A DNA stretch of 47,166 nucleotides from Deltaproteobacteria bacterium (GTDB taxonomy: Bacteria; Myxococcota_A; Polyangia; JAAYKL01). The position numbers and the translations under genes were made by a program. This document shows, piece after piece, positions 1 to 8,457 of the stretch; the first letter of the stretch is position 1; each line of letters starts with the position of its first letter. Below the pieces are notes generated by a model. That model was given only the letters and a program-made list of their open reading frames with translations, was not told the DNA's origin and searched no databases. The stretch lies in contig JAUVDV010000044.1 of assembly GCA_030595125.1 (NCBI GenBank), forward strand, positions 1 to 47,166, given 5' to 3'.

Positions 1-1
1 G

Positions 2-70
2 GATGTACGCAGAACCTCGGAGAAGATGCTTTCCGAGGTCAGGGATGGACAACGGGATGTGTTCTGCTGA
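2..70 (+). CDS. hydG: HydG C-terminal end (partial)
   Basis: Only the last 22 codons are inside the window, read from base 2 to a TGA at 68-70. The peptide ends in an E-V-R-D-G-Q-R-D-V-F-C pattern, resembling the conserved C-terminal I/V-x-x-G-x-R-D-h-aromatic tail of HydG, the radical SAM tyrosine lyase that makes the CO and CN ligands of the [FeFe]-hydrogenase H-cluster. The call rests on this short tail plus the hydE and hydF genes directly downstream; hydG-hydE-hydF is a plausible operon order. The hydE start lies inside this coding end, so translation of the two is probably coupled. Confidence 0.65.
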   Translation, partial: DVRRTSEKMLSEVRDGQRDVFC

Positions 71-1145
71 AGCCAGATCCGCAAATGGATTCGATCCGGA
101 GATGATCCATGACTGGCTTTCGGAAGAGGATCCGGAACGGCTGGTTTTTCTGTGGCGCATGGCGGATCGGGTCCGCAGGGAACAGGTGGGCAAATCGGTT
201 CATCTTCGAGGTCTTGTGGAGATCTCGAACCACTGCATTCGGAATTGTCGATACTGCGGGCTTCGGGCCGGCATTCCGGGTCGGACCCGGTATCGAATGA
301 GGGATGACGAGATCCTGGCCTGTGTACAGGAGGCGGTGCAAAGGGGAATGGGAACCGTCGTGCTCCAGGCGGGAGAGGACCCCGGCCTCGATCGGGAGCG
401 GGTGGCGGGTCTGGTGCGCAGGATCAAGAAAGAGACGAAACTGGCCGTGACCCTGTCCCTGGGGGAGCGGTCCCTGGAGGACCTCCGGGCATGGCGCCGG
501 GCCGGTGCGGATCGCTATCTCTTGCGTTTTGAAACGTCGTCTCCGGAACTCTACCAACAGATCCATCCACCCCGGACCCAGGGCGCGCCGGACCGTATGG
601 AGATCCTGGGTTGGCTCAAGGATCTGGGATATGAAGTGGGCAGCGGAGTAATGGTCGGGATTCCGGGGCAGACCAGGGAGGATCTGGCCGGGGATCTGGC
701 GCTTTTTCGGAAGCTGGATCTGGATATGATCGGCCTGGGTCCGTTCATCCCACACCCGAAGACGCCGCTGGGAGCACATGATGCGCAAGTCGCAACCTTG
801 ATTGATCAGGTTCCTGCTTCCGCCGATATGGCCTGTACGGCGCTGGCACTGGCCCGCCTGCTATGCCCGCTCTCCAACATCCCGGCCACTACGGCGCTCG
901 CGACGCTGGACGGGACGCCGGGTCTGGAGCAGGGTCTTCGCTCCGGGGCGAATGTGATCATGCCCGATCTGACACCGATTCATTATCGACGCCTGTACGA
1001 GATCTATCCATCCAGGGTTCGCCCGGGAGAGGGATGCGCGGAGCCTCACGAAAAAATACTTTCGTTGATTCGGGCGATGGGAAGAACCCCCGGACGAGGC
1101 TGCGGCGATTCCCTCGCATGGATGGCTCGCACCGGGATGAAGTGA
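45..1145 (+). CDS. hydE: HydE, radical SAM maturase of [FeFe]-hydrogenase
   Basis: HydE acts in the cytoplasm with HydG and HydF to build the diiron H-cluster, probably helping form the dithiomethylamine bridge. The protein is about 366 residues, close to the family size. The radical SAM cluster motif C-I-R-N-C-R-Y-C (Cys 64, 68, 71) follows a typical V-E-I-S-N-H lead-in, and the C-terminal part has the family-like G-A-N-V-I-M-P-D-L-T-P stretch. The open frame reaches back to base 3, but ATG 45 is preferred: GAGGT at 35-39 is a Shine-Dalgarno site five bases upstream and the extra residues look unlike HydE. ATG 57 is possible. The start overlaps the hydG 3' end. BioB/PylB-like enzymes share the fold, but the neighbours support HydE. 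Confidence 0.93.
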   Translation: MDNGMCSAEARSANGFDPEMIHDWLSEEDPERLVFLWRMADRVRREQVGKSVHLRGLVEISNHCIRNCRYCGLRAGIPGRTRYRMRDDEILACVQEAVQRGMGTVVLQAGEDPGLDRERVAGLVRRIKKETKLAVTLSLGERSLEDLRAWRRAGADRYLLRFETSSPELYQQIHPPRTQGAPDRMEILGWLKDLGYEVGSGVMVGIPGQTREDLAGDLALFRKLDLDMIGLGPFIPHPKTPLGAHDAQVATLIDQVPASADMACTALALARLLCPLSNIPATTALATLDGTPGLEQGLRSGANVIMPDLTPIHYRRLYEIYPSRVRPGEGCAEPHEKILSLIRAMGRTPGRGCGDSLAWMARTGMK

Positions 1146-1153
1146 GCAGGAGT

Positions 1154-1181
1154 AGAAGAACATGAGAAGAAGAACATGAGA
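1154..1181 (+). repeat. Exact 14-bp tandem duplication over the hydF start
   Basis: The unit AGAAGAACATGAGA occurs twice back to back (1154-1167 and 1168-1181), with the first bases of a third copy following. Each copy carries an ATG. The upstream ATG (1162) is out of frame with hydF and opens a five-codon frame whose TGA overlaps the hydF ATG as ATGA. The AGGAG at 1148-1152 is well spaced for the first ATG and far from the second. Confidence 0.8.
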
Positions 1182-2372
1182 AGAACCCCGCAGGGCTTGC
1201 GACTACATATCGGTCTGTTTGGCAGGCGGAACGTTGGCAAGTCCTCCCTGCTGAACGCAATGACCCGCCAGGCGGTTTCCATCGTCTCCGACGTTGCCGG
1301 CACCACTACCGATCCGGTGGAGAAGCCCATGGAGTTGCTTCCCATCGGCCCCGTCGTGTTCATCGATACGGCTGGAATCGATGACCACGGCGCATTGGGG
1401 GCGCAACGGATACAGCGGACGCGCCGTGTATTCGACCGGACCGACGTGGCGGTCCTGGTTGCCGAGGCCGGACTCTGGGGCGAATTCGAGGAGGACATCC
1501 TGCACCTGTTTCTCGAACGGGAGCAGCCTGTCATCGTGGTTTTCAACAAGACGGACCTGGCGAAAATTTCCCTCCGGCTGACGACACGGCTGGCGGAGAA
1601 CGATGTGCCCATGGTGCGGGCTGTGGCTTGTAACGGGGAGGGAGTGGATGCATTGCGCCTGGCCCTGGTGTCATGCGTTCCGGACGAGTTCCTTTATCCC
1701 CCCCCTCTTCTGGGAGACCTCGTGCCCCCTGGTGAGCCCGTGCTGTTGGTGACTCCCATAGACAAGGAGGCTCCGAAAGGACGCCTGATCCTTCCACAGG
1801 TGCAGGCGATCAGGGATACGCTGGACCATGATGCCTGGGTCGTGGTGGTCAGGGAAAATCAACTGGATGCGGCCATGGACAGTCTGCGCCGCCCCCCTGC
1901 GCTCGTGGTCACCGACTCCCAGGTTTTCGGCCCCGTGGCGGAGCGGATTCCCCCGGAAATTCATCTCACGTCCTTTTCGATCCTGCAGGCGAGGGTCAAG
2001 GGCGATCTGGGTGAACTCGTCAGGGGAGCGGAAGCCATCGACAACCTGGCTCCTGGCGATCGTGTGCTGGTGGCCGAGGCGTGCACCCATCATCCGATCG
2101 AGGAAGATATCGGCACGGTGAAAATCCCCTGCTGGCTGGAGGATCGAGTCGGGGGATCGCTGCGATTCGACCATGTGCGAGGCCGGGATTTCCCGGAAGA
2201 TGTCGGTCCCTACCGGCTTGTGATCCATTGCGGCGCGTGCATGTGGAACCGGCGATCGATGTTGTCCCGGATCCTCGCATGCCGGGCAGCGGGAGTGCCG
2301 ATCACCAACTACGGCATCGCGATTGCAGCCATGCACGGGATTCTTGAACGCGTGACCCGGCCTCTTGTATGA
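1176..2372 (+). CDS. hydF: HydF, GTPase scaffold for H-cluster assembly
   Basis: HydF is the cytoplasmic GTPase that carries the diiron subcluster precursor and delivers it to apo-hydrogenase. At 398 residues it has the family size. The N-terminal G domain shows a P-loop G-R-R-N-V-G-K-S (16-23), an F-I-D-T-A-G switch and an N-K-T-D specificity motif. The C-terminal domain keeps the iron-sulfur ligand set C-x-H (Cys 303, His 305) and H-C-x-x-C (Cys 352, Cys 355). ATG 1176 is the only start that gives the complete G domain. It follows hydE by 30 bases and its start region is duplicated. The 3' end is 16 bases from the convergent uppP gene. Confidence 0.96.
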   Translation: MRRTPQGLRLHIGLFGRRNVGKSSLLNAMTRQAVSIVSDVAGTTTDPVEKPMELLPIGPVVFIDTAGIDDHGALGAQRIQRTRRVFDRTDVAVLVAEAGLWGEFEEDILHLFLEREQPVIVVFNKTDLAKISLRLTTRLAENDVPMVRAVACNGEGVDALRLALVSCVPDEFLYPPPLLGDLVPPGEPVLLVTPIDKEAPKGRLILPQVQAIRDTLDHDAWVVVVRENQLDAAMDSLRRPPALVVTDSQVFGPVAERIPPEIHLTSFSILQARVKGDLGELVRGAEAIDNLAPGDRVLVAEACTHHPIEEDIGTVKIPCWLEDRVGGSLRFDHVRGRDFPEDVGPYRLVIHCGACMWNRRSMLSRILACRAAGVPITNYGIAIAAMHGILERVTRPLV

Positions 2373-2388
2373 AGGCGCGGTTTCGCTA

Positions 2389-3219
2389 TTAGAAAAGCAC
2401 CATCATGGCAACTCCCACCGCCGCAACATAAGGAGCAAACAACCACAGGCGCCCTTTCCTCACCAGCCTGATCAGGAGAGTGAGCGCCCCCAATCCCACC
2501 ACAAACGCCGTCAGTGCACCCAGAGCGAATGCCCACGAGTGCCCACCCGCAGCGATTGCCGAGACGTCGAGTTCGAGAATAGCCGCGCCGAGGATCGCCG
2601 GAATGGAAAGGAGAAAGGAGAACCGCGCGGCCTCCTCCCTTTTCAATCCAAAGGCGAGCGCCGCAACAATAGTCGCGCCGGATCGTGAGATCCCCGGCAG
2701 CACCGCCATGCCCTGTACGACTCCTATGATCAGAGCGACACGCCACGAAAGACGTCTTTTTCCGCCAGGCCACCATCTACAGGCAAGCAGAATACAGGCG
2801 CATGCCGTGAAGCTTATTCCCAGCGCGAGGGGCGATCGGGAAACGGCGCCTGCGGGATCGCGCATGGCCAGCCCGATCGCGGCGGTCGGGATCGTGCCCA
2901 CGATGATCGCCACCGCCAGGTTGACGTCATCATCCACGTCGGCAATTTCTCGCAGCTTCAGGTGCATCAGGGCCGACAAACCTCTGCCGGCTCCGCGAAT
3001 GGTCCCGATGACCTCGCGGCGATAAATGACGACCACCGCCGCCAGGGTGGCCAGGTGAAGCAGCACCTCCAGCAACAGCGGTTTGTCCGACAGGATCTGC
3101 CCGCCCTTCGACCTGGCGAGCATCAGTTGTCCCGCCGCCAGGTGTCCGGACGAGGAGACCGGAAGAAACTCGGTGGCTCCCTGAATCGCACCGAGCAACG
3201 CTATCCAAAGGCTTTCCAT
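2389..3219 (-). CDS. uppP: Undecaprenyl-diphosphatase UppP/BacA
   Basis: This integral membrane enzyme dephosphorylates undecaprenyl diphosphate, recycling the lipid carrier used for peptidoglycan and other envelope polymers; family members can confer bacitracin resistance. The protein is 276 residues with several hydrophobic helices. Both signature regions are present: E17 with P-V-S-S-S-G-H (20-26) near the N-terminus and P-G-I-S-R-S-G around residues 175-181, including the conserved Arg. The frame is open further upstream to 3618, but that part is antisense to moeA and unlike UppP, so the start is placed at 3219, where M-E-S-L-W begins the first helix. No clear ribosome binding site is seen. 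It is convergent with hydF and divergent from moeA. Confidence 0.95.
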   Translation of the reverse strand: MESLWIALLGAIQGATEFLPVSSSGHLAAGQLMLARSKGGQILSDKPLLLEVLLHLATLAAVVVIYRREVIGTIRGAGRGLSALMHLKLREIADVDDDVNLAVAIIVGTIPTAAIGLAMRDPAGAVSRSPLALGISFTACACILLACRWWPGGKRRLSWRVALIIGVVQGMAVLPGISRSGATIVAALAFGLKREEAARFSFLLSIPAILGAAILELDVSAIAAGGHSWAFALGALTAFVVGLGALTLLIRLVRKGRLWLFAPYVAAVGVAMMVLF

Positions 3220-3315
3220 CGAACTGTGGATATTCCACGAGACATCGACGGTCAAGTGACGGGCGGCGCTATGTCTTGGTTGACACAACCTGTTTCTTCT
3301 GTCATCCAAACTACG

Positions 3316-4521
3316 ATGATCGAGTTTGAAAAGGCCCTGAAGCTCATCCTTGAAAACACACCCGATCCCGCCGGAATATGCAAAGTCCCCTTGAGTGACG
3401 CATCCGGCAGGGTTCTCGCCTCGGACGTGGTTTCGGATGTGGACATTCCGCCGTTCAACAAGTCGGCCATGGACGGCTTTGCTCTTCGCGCAGAAGATCT
3501 CGAGGTCGTTCCGGCAAACCTGAACGTGGTGATGGATATTCCGGCGGGTACCACTCCGAGCGGCCCCATCGGCCCGGGCGAGGCGGCTTCGGTTATGACC
3601 GGCGCACCCATCCCACAAGGATCGAACACCGTCGTTCAGGTGGAGTGGACCAGCGGCTTCGGCGAGAAGACCGTGAAAATCGATCGATCAGTGAACGCCG
3701 GCGCCAACGTCAGCCCCCTCGGGGAGATCGTCGAGAACGGCGCTACGGTGCTTTCGAAGGGCACCCTCATCGATGTGGAGGAGGTGGCCCTTCTCGCCGC
3801 CGTCGGCTGCGATCCGGTGCCGGTCTTCGAGTTACCGTCGGTGGCCATCCTGACAACGGGCGACGAGATTGTCGCCCCGAGCGAGAAACCGGGGCCCTCG
3901 CAGATAAGAGACACGAACGGGCCGGCTCTTGCGGCGTTTGTCAGGAGCCTCGGGTTGAACCCCGTTCTCCTTCACAGGGTCGGGGATGACGTCGAAACCC
4001 TGAGACGCGCCGTCACCGAGGGTCTGGAATACGATTGTCTTATCATGTCCGGTGGTGTGTCCGCCGGCGCCTACGATTTCGTCGAGGACGTGCTGAAGGA
4101 ACTGGACGTCACGATCCACACCCGGAGGATCGCGGTCAAGCCCGGCAAGCCCACCATCTTCGGAACCCACGATAACAAAATGATCTTCGGGCTCCCGGGC
4201 AATCCGGTTTCCGGCATCGTCATTGCGAGGCTCCTGGTGGAGACCGCGCTCCGCGTCCGGATGGGACAAAACAATTCCGGCATCGTAACCGTGCGCGCCA
4301 GACTGACGAAGGACATTCGCAAGAAGGCAAACCGCGCCTGGTACATACACGGGACGTTGAGTTCGGGAAATGAGATCACTGTCACCCCGGTGGCCAATCG
4401 AGGCTCGGCGGATCTCCCCGCAGCTGCGCGAGGCAACTGCCTCATCGTCACCCCGAAGGGAGAGACCCTGATCGAACGAGACAGCACGGTGGATGTGGTC
4501 GTCTGGGAGCGTTCATGGTGA
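3316..4521 (+). CDS. moeA: Molybdopterin molybdenumtransferase MoeA
   Basis: MoeA inserts molybdate into adenylylated molybdopterin, the last general step of molybdenum cofactor synthesis. The 401-residue length is normal. Family motifs seen are N-K-S-A-M-D-G-F-A near the N-terminus, T-T-G-D-E-I-V, G-G-V-S-A-G-A-Y-D-F and G-L-P-G-N-P-V-S-G. ATG 3316 fits the usual MoeA start; ATG 3271 would add 15 residues and cannot be excluded, and neither has a strong Shine-Dalgarno site. The frame open back to 2962 is antisense to uppP and was not used. It is the first gene of a four-gene molybdenum cofactor operon and overlaps moaA by seven bases. Confidence 0.95.
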   Translation: MIEFEKALKLILENTPDPAGICKVPLSDASGRVLASDVVSDVDIPPFNKSAMDGFALRAEDLEVVPANLNVVMDIPAGTTPSGPIGPGEAASVMTGAPIPQGSNTVVQVEWTSGFGEKTVKIDRSVNAGANVSPLGEIVENGATVLSKGTLIDVEEVALLAAVGCDPVPVFELPSVAILTTGDEIVAPSEKPGPSQIRDTNGPALAAFVRSLGLNPVLLHRVGDDVETLRRAVTEGLEYDCLIMSGGVSAGAYDFVEDVLKELDVTIHTRRIAVKPGKPTIFGTHDNKMIFGLPGNPVSGIVIARLLVETALRVRMGQNNSGIVTVRARLTKDIRKKANRAWYIHGTLSSGNEITVTPVANRGSADLPAAARGNCLIVTPKGETLIERDSTVDVVVWERSW

Positions 4522-5483
4522 CGAAGCCCACAACAAGCCCCGCGACCGTCGATCAACACGGTCGTGTCATCAACTATCTTCGCCTGTCGATAACGGATCT
4601 CTGCAACCTGCGCTGCTTCTACTGCATGCCGGACGGCATTACCAACAAGCTCCCCCACGATCAGGTCATGCGTCACGAGGAAAACCTTGAGGTAGTGTAC
4701 GCAGCTGCCTCCCTGGGGATAAACAAGGTGAGAATCACCGGCGGCGAGCCCCTCGTCAAGCGCGGGGTGATGGGCCTGGTGTATTCCATCGCCTCCATGT
4801 CGGGCATCGAGACCGTGGCCATGACGACGAACGGTGTGCGACTGCTGGAAATGGCAGAACCGCTCAGAGCCGCCGGTCTCCAGCGAATAAACCTCTCCCT
4901 GGATAGTATCGACCCCGGGACCTACGAGGAGATCACCGGTGGCAACGAAATCCACAGAGTTATCGATGGGATGGACCGAGCTGTTTCCCTGGGATTCCCC
5001 GTCAAGATCAACGCGGTGCTCCTGCGCGGAATCAACACGGATAGGCTTTTTGAATTAGTGGCCTTTGCTCGGGAACACAATGTTGGCCTGCGGTTCATCG
5101 AGCGCATGGGTTTCGACAGGAAGGAACCCCTGTTTTCACAGGACGAGGCCATCGAGCAGCTCTCCGGGGATCACTCAATGGAACCCGTCGACACGAGCCC
5201 CGAGCATCCGCACGTGCGAAGATATCTCTGTGACGGGGTCAAGATCGGCTTCATCTCACCGATGACCCACTCCTTTTGCGCGAGCTGCAACAAGCTCAGG
5301 CTGCAGCCGGACGGCCGGCTTCGCGTTTGTCTGGCCTCCGAGCAAAGCGTGGATGTTCGTGAGATACTGAGAAGGGAGCACACCGTTGAAGACGTGCGCG
5401 ATGCGGTGAGAAAAGCCATTCAGATGAAGCCGGCTGCGGCCCCGTGGAATGCGCCCGCTGAGATGTGGAAGGTTGGCGGTTGA
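4515..5483 (+). CDS. moaA: GTP 3',8-cyclase MoaA
   Basis: MoaA is the radical SAM enzyme that starts molybdenum cofactor synthesis by converting GTP to 3',8-cyclo-dihydro-GTP. The N-terminal cluster motif is C-N-L-R-C-F-Y-C (Cys 30, 34, 37). The C-terminal substrate-binding cluster is C-x2-C-x13-C, starting at F-C-A-S-C-N-K-L-R. The protein ends in Gly-Gly, the conserved MoaA tail thought to reach into the active site. Length is 322 residues, complete. The ATG overlaps the end of moeA, with GGGAG just upstream inside moeA, indicating translational coupling. MoaC, which takes the next step, follows after 26 bases. Confidence 0.97.
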   Translation: MVTKPTTSPATVDQHGRVINYLRLSITDLCNLRCFYCMPDGITNKLPHDQVMRHEENLEVVYAAASLGINKVRITGGEPLVKRGVMGLVYSIASMSGIETVAMTTNGVRLLEMAEPLRAAGLQRINLSLDSIDPGTYEEITGGNEIHRVIDGMDRAVSLGFPVKINAVLLRGINTDRLFELVAFAREHNVGLRFIERMGFDRKEPLFSQDEAIEQLSGDHSMEPVDTSPEHPHVRRYLCDGVKIGFISPMTHSFCASCNKLRLQPDGRLRVCLASEQSVDVREILRREHTVEDVRDAVRKAIQMKPAAAPWNAPAEMWKVGG

Positions 5484-5509
5484 ACCGCCGGAAATTTGGG
5501 GTTTGAATC

Positions 5510-5986
5510 ATGAATAAATTGACTCATGTGGGCGAGGGCGGCGAGGCGAAGATGGTTGATGTCTCCACCAAGGAAGTGACCAGGCGCGTGGCGCGTGCGT
5601 CGGCCCGGGTGACCATGAAACCGCAGACCGCCGCCGCCCTGCGCGACCTCGAAAATCCAAAGGGAGATCCCCTGGAGATCGCCAGGATCGCCGGAATCAT
5701 GGCGGCCAAACGCACCGCCGACACCATTCCCCTTTGTCATCCTCTCGCGCTGGAGCACGTGGACGTGACCGCCACCATGACGAAAGACGGAGTGAATCTT
5801 GAATCGAGCATAACGGTTACGGGCAAGACCGGGGCCGAGATGGAGGCGCTCACCGCGGTGTCTGTGGCGGCGTTGACCGTCTACGACATGTGCAAGGCGT
5901 TGGATAAAAGTATGGTCATCGAGGGAGTTCGCCTGGAAGCCAAGAGCGGGGGCAAGAGCGGCGACTACGCGCGGGAGGATTCTTAG
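5510..5986 (+). CDS. moaC: Cyclic pyranopterin monophosphate synthase MoaC
   Basis: MoaC converts the MoaA product to cyclic pyranopterin monophosphate. The 158-residue protein is the standard length. It contains [12 protein letters not shown], the [12 protein letters not shown] stretch, and [10 protein letters not shown] with the two lysines expected in the active site. The start ATG follows a weak GGGG-containing leader. It sits in the moeA-moaA-moaC-mog operon. moaD and moaE, needed for the following sulfur insertion, are not in this window. Confidence 0.97.
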   Translation: MNKLTHVGEGGEAKMVDVSTKEVTRRVARASARVTMKPQTAAALRDLENPKGDPLEIARIAGIMAAKRTADTIPLCHPLALEHVDVTATMTKDGVNLESSITVTGKTGAEMEALTAVSVAALTVYDMCKALDKSMVIEGVRLEAKSGGKSGDYAREDS

Positions 5987-5989
5987 AAG

Positions 5990-6484
5990 ATGGAGAATAT
6001 AGCGGCCGTGATAGTTGCAAGCGATTCCCGATCCGACGGACGACGGGAGGACCTCACAGGGCCCGCCGCAGTGGAGGCACTCGAGGCGGTGGGGTTGGGG
6101 ACCGTCAAAGTTTCAGTGGTGCCCGATGAGGTCGATTCCCTCGCGAACGAGATGATCGACTGGTGCGATCGAGACGACGTGTTGCTCGTCCTCACCTGCG
6201 GAGGCACCGGACTGGCGCCGAGGGACGTGACCCCCGAGGCCACTCTGGAGGTGGTGGAGCGTGCGGTTCCCGGTATCGGGCAACTCCTGCGTCAGAAGAG
6301 TCTGGAGATCACTCCCCACGCTGCCCTCTCCCGGGGGATCGCCGGCATCAGGAACGGCACCCTGATCATCAATCTTCCGGGGAGCCCCAAGGCCGTGACC
6401 GAGTCCATCGGGTTCCTCGCCCCGATCCTTCCCCACGCCATCGAGACCATCTCCGGCCGCGCCACGGAGTGCGGAAGAAAATAA
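5990..6484 (+). CDS. mog: Molybdopterin adenylyltransferase (MogA/MoaB family)
   Basis: Enzymes of this family adenylylate molybdopterin before MoeA inserts molybdenum. The 164-residue protein is a single MoCF_biosynth domain: I-V-A-S-D-S-R near the N-terminus, a D-x-x-L-V-L-T-C-G-G-T-G-L-A-P-R-D core and L-P-G-S-P-K-A-V later. The start is three bases after the moaC stop, with GGAGG inside the end of moaC. MogA and MoaB names are used inconsistently for this family, so the exact symbol is uncertain while the role beside moeA is clear. It is the last gene of the molybdenum cofactor operon. Confidence 0.93.
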   Translation: MENIAAVIVASDSRSDGRREDLTGPAAVEALEAVGLGTVKVSVVPDEVDSLANEMIDWCDRDDVLLVLTCGGTGLAPRDVTPEATLEVVERAVPGIGQLLRQKSLEITPHAALSRGIAGIRNGTLIINLPGSPKAVTESIGFLAPILPHAIETISGRATECGRK

Positions 6485-6611
6485 CCCCTCCATCTTTTTG
6501 TCGACATACGATGATATGACCCATTTGGGTGGCAACCGACGTCATAAATAAGACAATAATGAATTAGTGTCATAAAATGTCTATCTAGTGTCGCAACCAG
6601 AGGAGACTAAA

Positions 6612-7661
6612 ATGCCAAAGAAATCCGTGCCCGTGAGTTCGATCGCGATGCTGCTCGTATTGGCGATGGCGTTTGCGCTGTCGACCGGCGGCTGCTCCGA
6701 CGAGTCCAAGGCAGTGTCGGTGAACATCACGTCGGAGAACATCTGCGAGGAGATCGCGGAAGTGATGTGTCGCAATATGTTCCAGTGCTGCACCGGCCTC
6801 CAGATCGAGGAGGTGCTCGGGATCGAGATCTCGACCACCGAGAAGGAATGCCGGGGCGATATGCAACTGCTCTGCGAGGACCGGTCGGTGGAGATGCTGT
6901 ACGCGTTCGAGAACGGCACCGCCTCCTTCGATCAGGCGACGGCCCAGGCATGTCTCGAGGTGCTGCTGGCGCCGAAGGACATCTGCGTGGAGTTGCAGCT
7001 CGACCCGGTCTGGATCGAGCTATGCGCCGAAATCTGGGTGATCGGCAACCAGGGCGCGGGAGACGCCTGCTTCTGGGACTTCGAGTGCGCCGAGAATCAG
7101 TACTGTGCCCCGAACCAGGAGTGCCGCAAGCTGCCCGGCGCGGGTGACGAGTGCGACTTCCAGGCCCCGGGCAATCCCTGCGCCGAAGATCTGTACTGTG
7201 ACGGGGACGACATCTGCGTGGCGCTCGGCGGCAATTCCGATGACTGCTCGCCAACCGAGCCCTGCCTGGAGGATCTCTACTGCGACTGGGATGCCGGCGA
7301 GGGCACCTGTCGCGCCAGGGAGAATGCCGGCGAGGAGTGCACCAACAACTGGATGTGCGCCTCCTTCGACTGCGCGCCGGGCATCTGCGGCGGCGACGGT
7401 TCGTTCTGCGAGGACGACAGCGACTGCCAGGGGTATTGCGACGGCACCACCGACAATTGCGACGACGAGACCGACTGCGAAGGCGCCTGCGACGTTTCCG
7501 GCGATCAGTGCGACGATGATGGCGATTGCGACGTAGAGCCCGACGACTTCTGCGTCCACGACCCGTGCCTGGGCAACATCTGCGAGGAACGCTACTGCGT
7601 CGACACTCCGGACGAGGTCGACTACTGCCTGCTCGGTCTCGGTATCCTCGGGATGCTCTAG
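6612..7661 (+). CDS. Cys-rich, Asp/Glu-rich secreted lipoprotein
   Basis: I do not recognise a named function. The N-terminus is a lipoprotein signal: Lys-Lys, a hydrophobic stretch, then T-G-G-C, giving a lipid-anchored envelope protein. After a helical part with C-C pairs (residues about 30-130), the rest is a series of short cysteine repeats with acidic residues (patterns like D-L-Y-C-D, C-x-x-D-D-D-C), a layout common in Myxococcota surface lipoproteins. ATG 6612 is chosen because AGAGGAGA lies just upstream; the frame is open to 6588 but gives a poor signal peptide. It stands alone, after the molybdenum operon and before a small hairpin. Length is 349 residues. Confidence 0.8.
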   Translation: MPKKSVPVSSIAMLLVLAMAFALSTGGCSDESKAVSVNITSENICEEIAEVMCRNMFQCCTGLQIEEVLGIEISTTEKECRGDMQLLCEDRSVEMLYAFENGTASFDQATAQACLEVLLAPKDICVELQLDPVWIELCAEIWVIGNQGAGDACFWDFECAENQYCAPNQECRKLPGAGDECDFQAPGNPCAEDLYCDGDDICVALGGNSDDCSPTEPCLEDLYCDWDAGEGTCRARENAGEECTNNWMCASFDCAPGICGGDGSFCEDDSDCQGYCDGTTDNCDDETDCEGACDVSGDQCDDDGDCDVEPDDFCVHDPCLGNICEERYCVDTPDEVDYCLLGLGILGML

Positions 7662-7685
7662 CAGGCCAAAGCCTGTCCATTTTTG
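7662..7685 (+). terminator. Possible weak intrinsic terminator
   Basis: CAGGC-CAAA-GCCTG (7662-7675) is a perfect five-pair stem with a four-base loop directly after the lipoprotein stop codon. A T-rich stretch (five T) follows after three bases. The stem is short, so function is uncertain. Confidence 0.35.
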
Positions 7686-7763
7686 AAGGCACAATCTGAG
7701 CCTCTTCTCGTTGTAAAATAGGCGGGGATGAACGCCACCGGCTTCAATAAAAGGAGAAGACGA

Positions 7764-8441
7764 ATGAAACCAACCAAGAAACTAATGCTGGCAGGGGCGT
7801 TAATAACACTGTTCATTTCCGGGAATGTCGCTGCCAATGACGGAACTCCCCCATGGATTCACGAACTTGTTCAGAACAACACAAACGTGAATATCAAGCT
7901 GGGGATTGTCGACAACGGCGAACCGGGTATCGACGACGCCTATCGCATCGAGCGGGACGGCCCCGAAGGTGAAGTAGCCGTAATTGACGACAAGACATTT
8001 GAAGAAGCAGACGCAATTAGTACCGTAGATCGCTGCCGACATGGATGGGATCACACCGATCTATGCGCCAGTGACCCGAGTGATTGTCTCGATTGTGACG
8101 GCGATTCGGTACTGGAGTGCAACACCATGGAGGAGGGTTGGTGCGAGACAGTGCTATATTTTGAGGTAGTCGACTGGTGCGTCCCCGCAGGCTCAACCAC
8201 ATATTCATTTTTCAAAATGGGCAATGACTATACCGAAGATGACGAAGCGATAACCGTTGAGGAATGGACCGGAGACTGTGAACCTCCAGCAGCCGATACA
8301 GATGGCGACACGGATTCGGATTCCGACGGATGCAGTATCGTGGGCACCGGTGTCGGTGGACAAAACGGTCTTCTGGCATCTTTGATGCTGCTTGCAGGAG
8401 TGGTCGTTTTGATTACCATACGACGTAAATCTGAAAACTAG
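7764..8441 (+). CDS. Secreted protein with MYXO-CTERM-like sorting tail
   Basis: No enzymatic domain recognised. The 225-residue protein starts with a Sec signal peptide (M-K-P-T-K-K, hydrophobic core, V-A-A-N-D). The middle is acidic with several cysteines. The end has the tripartite sorting layout: an Asp/Thr/Ser linker, S-D-G-C with the candidate anchoring Cys, a glycine stretch, a hydrophobic helix of about 18 residues, and the basic I-R-R-K-S-E-N. This matches the pattern of MYXO-CTERM and related tails, which are cleaved and lipid-anchored at the cell surface by CPBP-type myxosortases. ATG 7764 follows AAAGGAGAAG; ATG 7728 would spoil the signal. A small membrane protein follows after 16 bases, probably in the same transcript. 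Confidence 0.78.
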   Translation: MKPTKKLMLAGALITLFISGNVAANDGTPPWIHELVQNNTNVNIKLGIVDNGEPGIDDAYRIERDGPEGEVAVIDDKTFEEADAISTVDRCRHGWDHTDLCASDPSDCLDCDGDSVLECNTMEEGWCETVLYFEVVDWCVPAGSTTYSFFKMGNDYTEDDEAITVEEWTGDCEPPAADTDGDTDSDSDGCSIVGTGVGGQNGLLASLMLLAGVVVLITIRRKSEN

Positions 8442-8457
8442 ATCTTCGAACGGAGCC

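Noticed and set aside
3280-3308. TTGACA before moeA as a promoter
   Set aside because: The -35 box is perfect, but at 17 bases spacing the -10 position reads CATCCA, and the start would fall on the moeA ATG.
6541-6575. Direct repeat GTCATAAA (two copies) upstream of the Cys-rich lipoprotein
   Set aside because: Eight bases in an AT-rich leader can recur by chance, and no promoter geometry fits convincingly.
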